Assembly (NCBI GenBank): GCA_031216445.1
Contig: CM062218.1
Location: forward strand, 19,815,501 to 19,879,500
Direction: 5' to 3'
DNA: 64,000 nt
Source of the DNA: Lateolabrax maculatus
Taxonomy: Eukaryota; Chordata; Actinopteri; Acropomatiformes; Lateolabracidae
Position 1 is the first letter of the stretch. Each line of letters begins with the position of its first letter. The notes under the pieces were generated by a model that did no database searches, had not been told where the DNA came from, and worked only from the letters and a program-made list of their open reading frames with translations. Of this stretch, positions 60,400-64,000 are shown one piece after another. Both the position numbers and the translations under genes were made by a program.

Positions 60400-62750
60400 A
60401 AGGTGAGAATGAACTTTCATGCTGTGCTAGGGGTACCTGAAAAAAAACTGGACTCCCAGTCTCACTTAAATCACAGCACACATATTTTACTAGATTTTTG
60501 TCTTTGCATTGTCTAGAGATATTTTTCATGCCTGGACCCTTTTTTTTTTTTTATCATCAGCAACATCAGTCGTCATATTCTGAGTTCTGTGTGTTGGCTT
60601 CATTATCAGCTGCATTAAGTCAAATCACTCTTGCTTTAATTTTTCTATTCTACTTCATATATGTTTTGTCTATTACTACTGCTGCACTAATGACCCTGAT
60701 CGTTTAAGCTGCATTTTACCTTAAAGAGTGTGTTTTATACAATGGTGGCTCCTTTCATCTCTAGCCATCCAGGCCTCCCCTCTCTCCTCTCTCTCCTCCA
60801 CCACCTCTGCACATTCATCCTCTTTTTTGCCTTTCTCAGATTGATCAAATATTTGCTCTTCTTGGGCCCCGGCCTGTTTATTTTCTGGAGTGTGTTTTCA
60901 GCAGCGGTCGGGTCTGTGTGGTGGCTCAACAGTGCCGTCTCAGACATGCCGGTGTTTGGCTTAGCGGCTGGGGACTGAGGCTGGGCCGGGTCCGGGGCCC
61001 TGAGTGCGCCGGCAACGTTGGCCGCTCTCCCTTTGCTGGGTAAAGTGGGCCTGTGAGCCTCACACACTGTGGCCATTCACTCTTCCAGCACACACAGGAT
61101 AAAGTATGGATTGTTTGGAGGCCGTTGGCAATGCCAGGAATGCTGAGCCCCAGTTCCTCTCTGGGAAAAAATGGTATTTGATTCTCTGTCTCCCCCCATC
61201 CCTGCCTTTGAAAGGTTGCAGCAGTCTGAAGAGAAGGATCACTAGGTGCATTAGCCGACCTGTTTCCTCCTTTTTTTTTTTTTTTTTCGCAGATTCCAGC
61301 CTGGCCGGTCAGAGAGGGCCTCCCAGCCAGAGGAATCCTAAGGAGAGCCACTGCCTTCCACATCGGTATTTCCTGACCCTGTCCCACATCCCTAGCGGTT
61401 CATTCACAGTTATAGCAATGAAAAAACACTGTAGCTATATAGAGATGCATGCATAAAATATCCATATCTTTAACTCAGCCATAAAAAAAAAAAAACATAC
61501 AAAGAACTGCCCACGTGCTGTTAGAGGCTTATTTACATAATTTCTAACTTTTTCAATCATCTTTTGTATTTAGCATTTTATATATTTATTTATTATATGC
61601 TCCTAATGATCCTGCATAAGTGCATATTATCATTTTCATGTGCTCCAGGGAACACAGGATGGGGATGATCTTTTACTGCTTAAACAGTTTTGCCATATGC
61701 AAAGCCGTGATCGTCGCGGTGTGCGGAACCCGCCATGCCTGCGGAACCGATCCACCCGAGCTCGTCCGGAGCTTGTGCGTGACTGTGTGTCCACTTAACA
61801 ACTGCGCCACTGCACACTGCAAATGCAATAAGAGCTGAGGGGTCAGAGAGGATATGAAACACACTCCCAAAGTCATCAGAGAAGGGATTGTAAATCTGGA
61901 GATGTTGAAAAGCAGAAGTAGGTGAGTACTTATTTATTAAACACCACGGAGCCATTCTGAAGTACAAGTGATATCAGGTAGAAAAGGGATTTGCATTCTG
62001 TTGAGTGATTTTTATTTTTTTTTGCATCCCAGAAGACAGTGCATGAATATTCCTTACAGCTTGGTAAACACCAAAACAGAGTCCAATTTCAGCAAGTTAC
62101 AGAAGTGCAGGGTGAACAGAACATTTTGTCAAACTTTAATAAATGCAGGCATCAAGGGGCCAACTGGAGAAGTCAGTATGAAAGTGCTGCAGTATCCGAA
62201 AAACGTGGTCTGTCAGATTCATTTCAGAGCAAGAAAATGTGATAATGTCCTGAACATTGTAAACAGCGGAACACTTCACCGATTCCTCCCAGGCTGTTGT
62301 CAGCCTCTTGTGAAATTCTGCTTTCTATGTGTCTACACATGCCAGAGGAGGTCCCCAGGGAAAAACCTCATCCCTTCCTCTTAATAAGATCCTGTACTGT
62401 CCTCTGAGAAAATTCTTAGAAATGACTAGTGAGCAGATGACTTCTATACATGCGTGATCCCAGCACATCACGAGCATTTCAGCTGAACTCGATGACAACA
62501 AGAAGTTTGTTATTTAGTCTCATTTCAAGACTTTCAAGTGGAGCCAGAGAAAGAAATGATTCCACTCCAAACACTGCAGAAATGAACTGATAACTCAAAT
62601 TCTCTCAGAAACACTGAACAAAAGGAAATAAAAACAATGGCATCATCCAGGTCTAGGTGGCCTTTTTTCACCTGCCAAAAGAAAGGCCCGCTTGGCTGGT
62701 TTATCCACCCTTAGACATGTCATGTCAGACGAGAAGGAACTTCCTTCTCT
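60400..62750. other. Intergenic, CpG-rich patches
   Basis: No exon recognised. GC-richer stretches occur at 60750-61140, and a compact CpG cluster at 61701-61780 sits in otherwise AT-rich DNA. Open frames here show no domain I recognise. Confidence 0.45.
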
Positions 62751-62754
62751 ACCA

Positions 62755-63010
62755 GTGGATCAGGTTCTGTTTGATTAGCATCAACACTGTCTGGGTTTAC
62801 CTGGTGGCATCCCAGAAGTAACTCTTTTTCAGCTCTTTCTCAGCTCGTTGTTTTGGTGTCACATCCCACAAGTTCCCTGTTTTGCTGCAGTCTGCGACTA
62901 GCTGGAGAACACAGTGGAGCATTTAGCATTAAAGAGACAGAGAGAGATTCTTCTCACAAATTGGTGGACACCAAAACGGAGCAAAATGAGAGGCTATATT
63001 GACTTAAAAG
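62755..63010 (+). repeat. Dispersed repeat family A, copy 4
   Basis: Contains ACAGTGGAGCATTTAGCATT and GGACACCAAAACGGAGCAAA as in copies 1-3. Confidence 0.55.
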
Positions 63011-64000
63011 CCAAAGAAATGAATGCTAATGTCTGCAGAACTGTTTGCTGTTAGACAGAACACTGAGTCTGTGTTCTGTTTAAAGCTTGCAAGTTGGCCA
63101 TAATGGCCATCCCAGATGGCTACTTTCTGTGTTTATTTTCATTCTGAGACGAGAGTTAGAAATGATTCATGTAATTTATTTGGAAAGCTGTAGTAGGACA
63201 GTGCCGTTTGCCCTTATATACGTTGTTTTGTGTGAGTCCCCGTTTCCCTGAATCTCTACTGCACTGGCGAGTGCAAAGTTAGCACAACCCATAGAGTCAC
63301 AGACGCATATATCGGAACTACGGCAGGTTGAAATATACCAGAATGATGGAGCTTGAGACCTCTTTAGCCTTCGGCTTTGTCCAAAAGTGAAAAAAAATAT
63401 GCAACTTAAAACATCAATGTGATTTTTATGCTAGGTTGCATGTTGGAGCCGAACAGCAGTTCATCCATCAGCCTGGTACCTCAGTGCAACATTTCCCGCC
63501 ACAGTGTGGGCTGTAAGATATGGTCGATGGGCTCAGGTTTTTGCTTTTGTTCTCTGAACAGGCATGATAGTACCAAACCTAGCAACCTCACTCTGACAAT
63601 ATTCTGGGATGTTGCAAAAAGTCACTGCATGCAGCTATTGTTCAGCAAGAAACAGTTCTTACTAAACTTAAAGCTGTTTTTACATTTATCTTTCTGTATA
63701 AATGAAACTACAATGTGTTGATTTAGAAGCTTTATTGGCGAAAACAGACCCAGTCTGTAAAAAACCAACAACTGGATTTCCCTTTAAGAATCTAGACACA
63801 TCCCCTCACATGTCAAAGAAAGCCTTTCCGACAGTTAACTGCAGTCTTTTGCACGAATTCCTCTATAAATGTACTCCTACTGAATAAATGACTCCACACA
63901 CTGAACTAGAAAGTATCTAAATGCAGGAAGCATGACCCTACATCTTCTACGTATGGTCACAGGAAAAGGCTGGAGCTTGTGCTCTATCTCGAGACGCTGA
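63011..64000. other. Intergenic to window end
   Basis: AT-rich DNA without a recognisable exon or repeat boundary. Confidence 0.45.

Overview
This is vertebrate nuclear DNA, almost certainly from a ray-finned fish and most likely a spiny-rayed (acanthomorph/percomorph) teleost. The evidence is five spliced genes with clear vertebrate orthologues, short GT-AG introns, and many dispersed repeats of kinds common in teleosts: a hAT-type MITE starting CAGTGGTGGAAG, a tRNA-derived SINE, TTAA-flanked short elements, a Tc1/mariner relic and long CA/TG microsatellites. The species cannot be determined from the sequence. There are no prokaryotic features, CRISPR arrays or operons, and no rRNA or tRNA genes were seen.

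The left 25 kb is gene-rich. In order: nudc (minus strand, 5' part only, cut by the window start), nr0b2/SHP (plus, two exons), kdf1 (minus, three coding exons) and zdhhc18 (plus, eight or nine coding exons). nudc and nr0b2 are divergent with about 2.1 kb between their start codons. nr0b2 and kdf1 are convergent. kdf1 and zdhhc18 are divergent. All exon joins were checked for reading phase, and all but one use GT-AG borders. The exception is zdhhc18 intron 5, which has an AT-AC, U12-type structure. zdhhc18 also has two possible C-termini: a read-through stop at 18047, or splicing to an exon at 22051-22404.

From about 25.2 kb to 44.1 kb there is no gene I can support. This stretch holds dispersed repeats and several repeat-poor, GC-richer blocks that may be conserved regulatory DNA. 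tent5b (FAM46B) follows at 44512-52353 on the plus strand: a short first exon with a CpG-rich, CCAAT-containing promoter just downstream of a ~366-bp TG tract, a 6.7-kb intron and one large second exon. The remaining 11 kb (53-64 kb) is again gene-free, with a Tc1/mariner relic, a stem-loop repeat and possible regulatory blocks.

The genes belong to the vertebrate neighbourhood known in human at 1p36.11 (ZDHHC18, NR0B2, NUDC, KDF1, TENT5B). They do not form a pathway: dynein/chaperone function (NUDC), a nuclear receptor co-repressor (SHP), epidermal differentiation (KDF1), Golgi palmitoylation (ZDHHC18) and cytoplasmic poly(A) extension (TENT5B). I found no new multi-gene system. The points most worth checking are the AT-AC intron, the alternative zdhhc18 tail, the CTCF-type motif after zdhhc18, the TG tract at the tent5b promoter, and the repeat-poor CpG/GC-rich blocks in the deserts.
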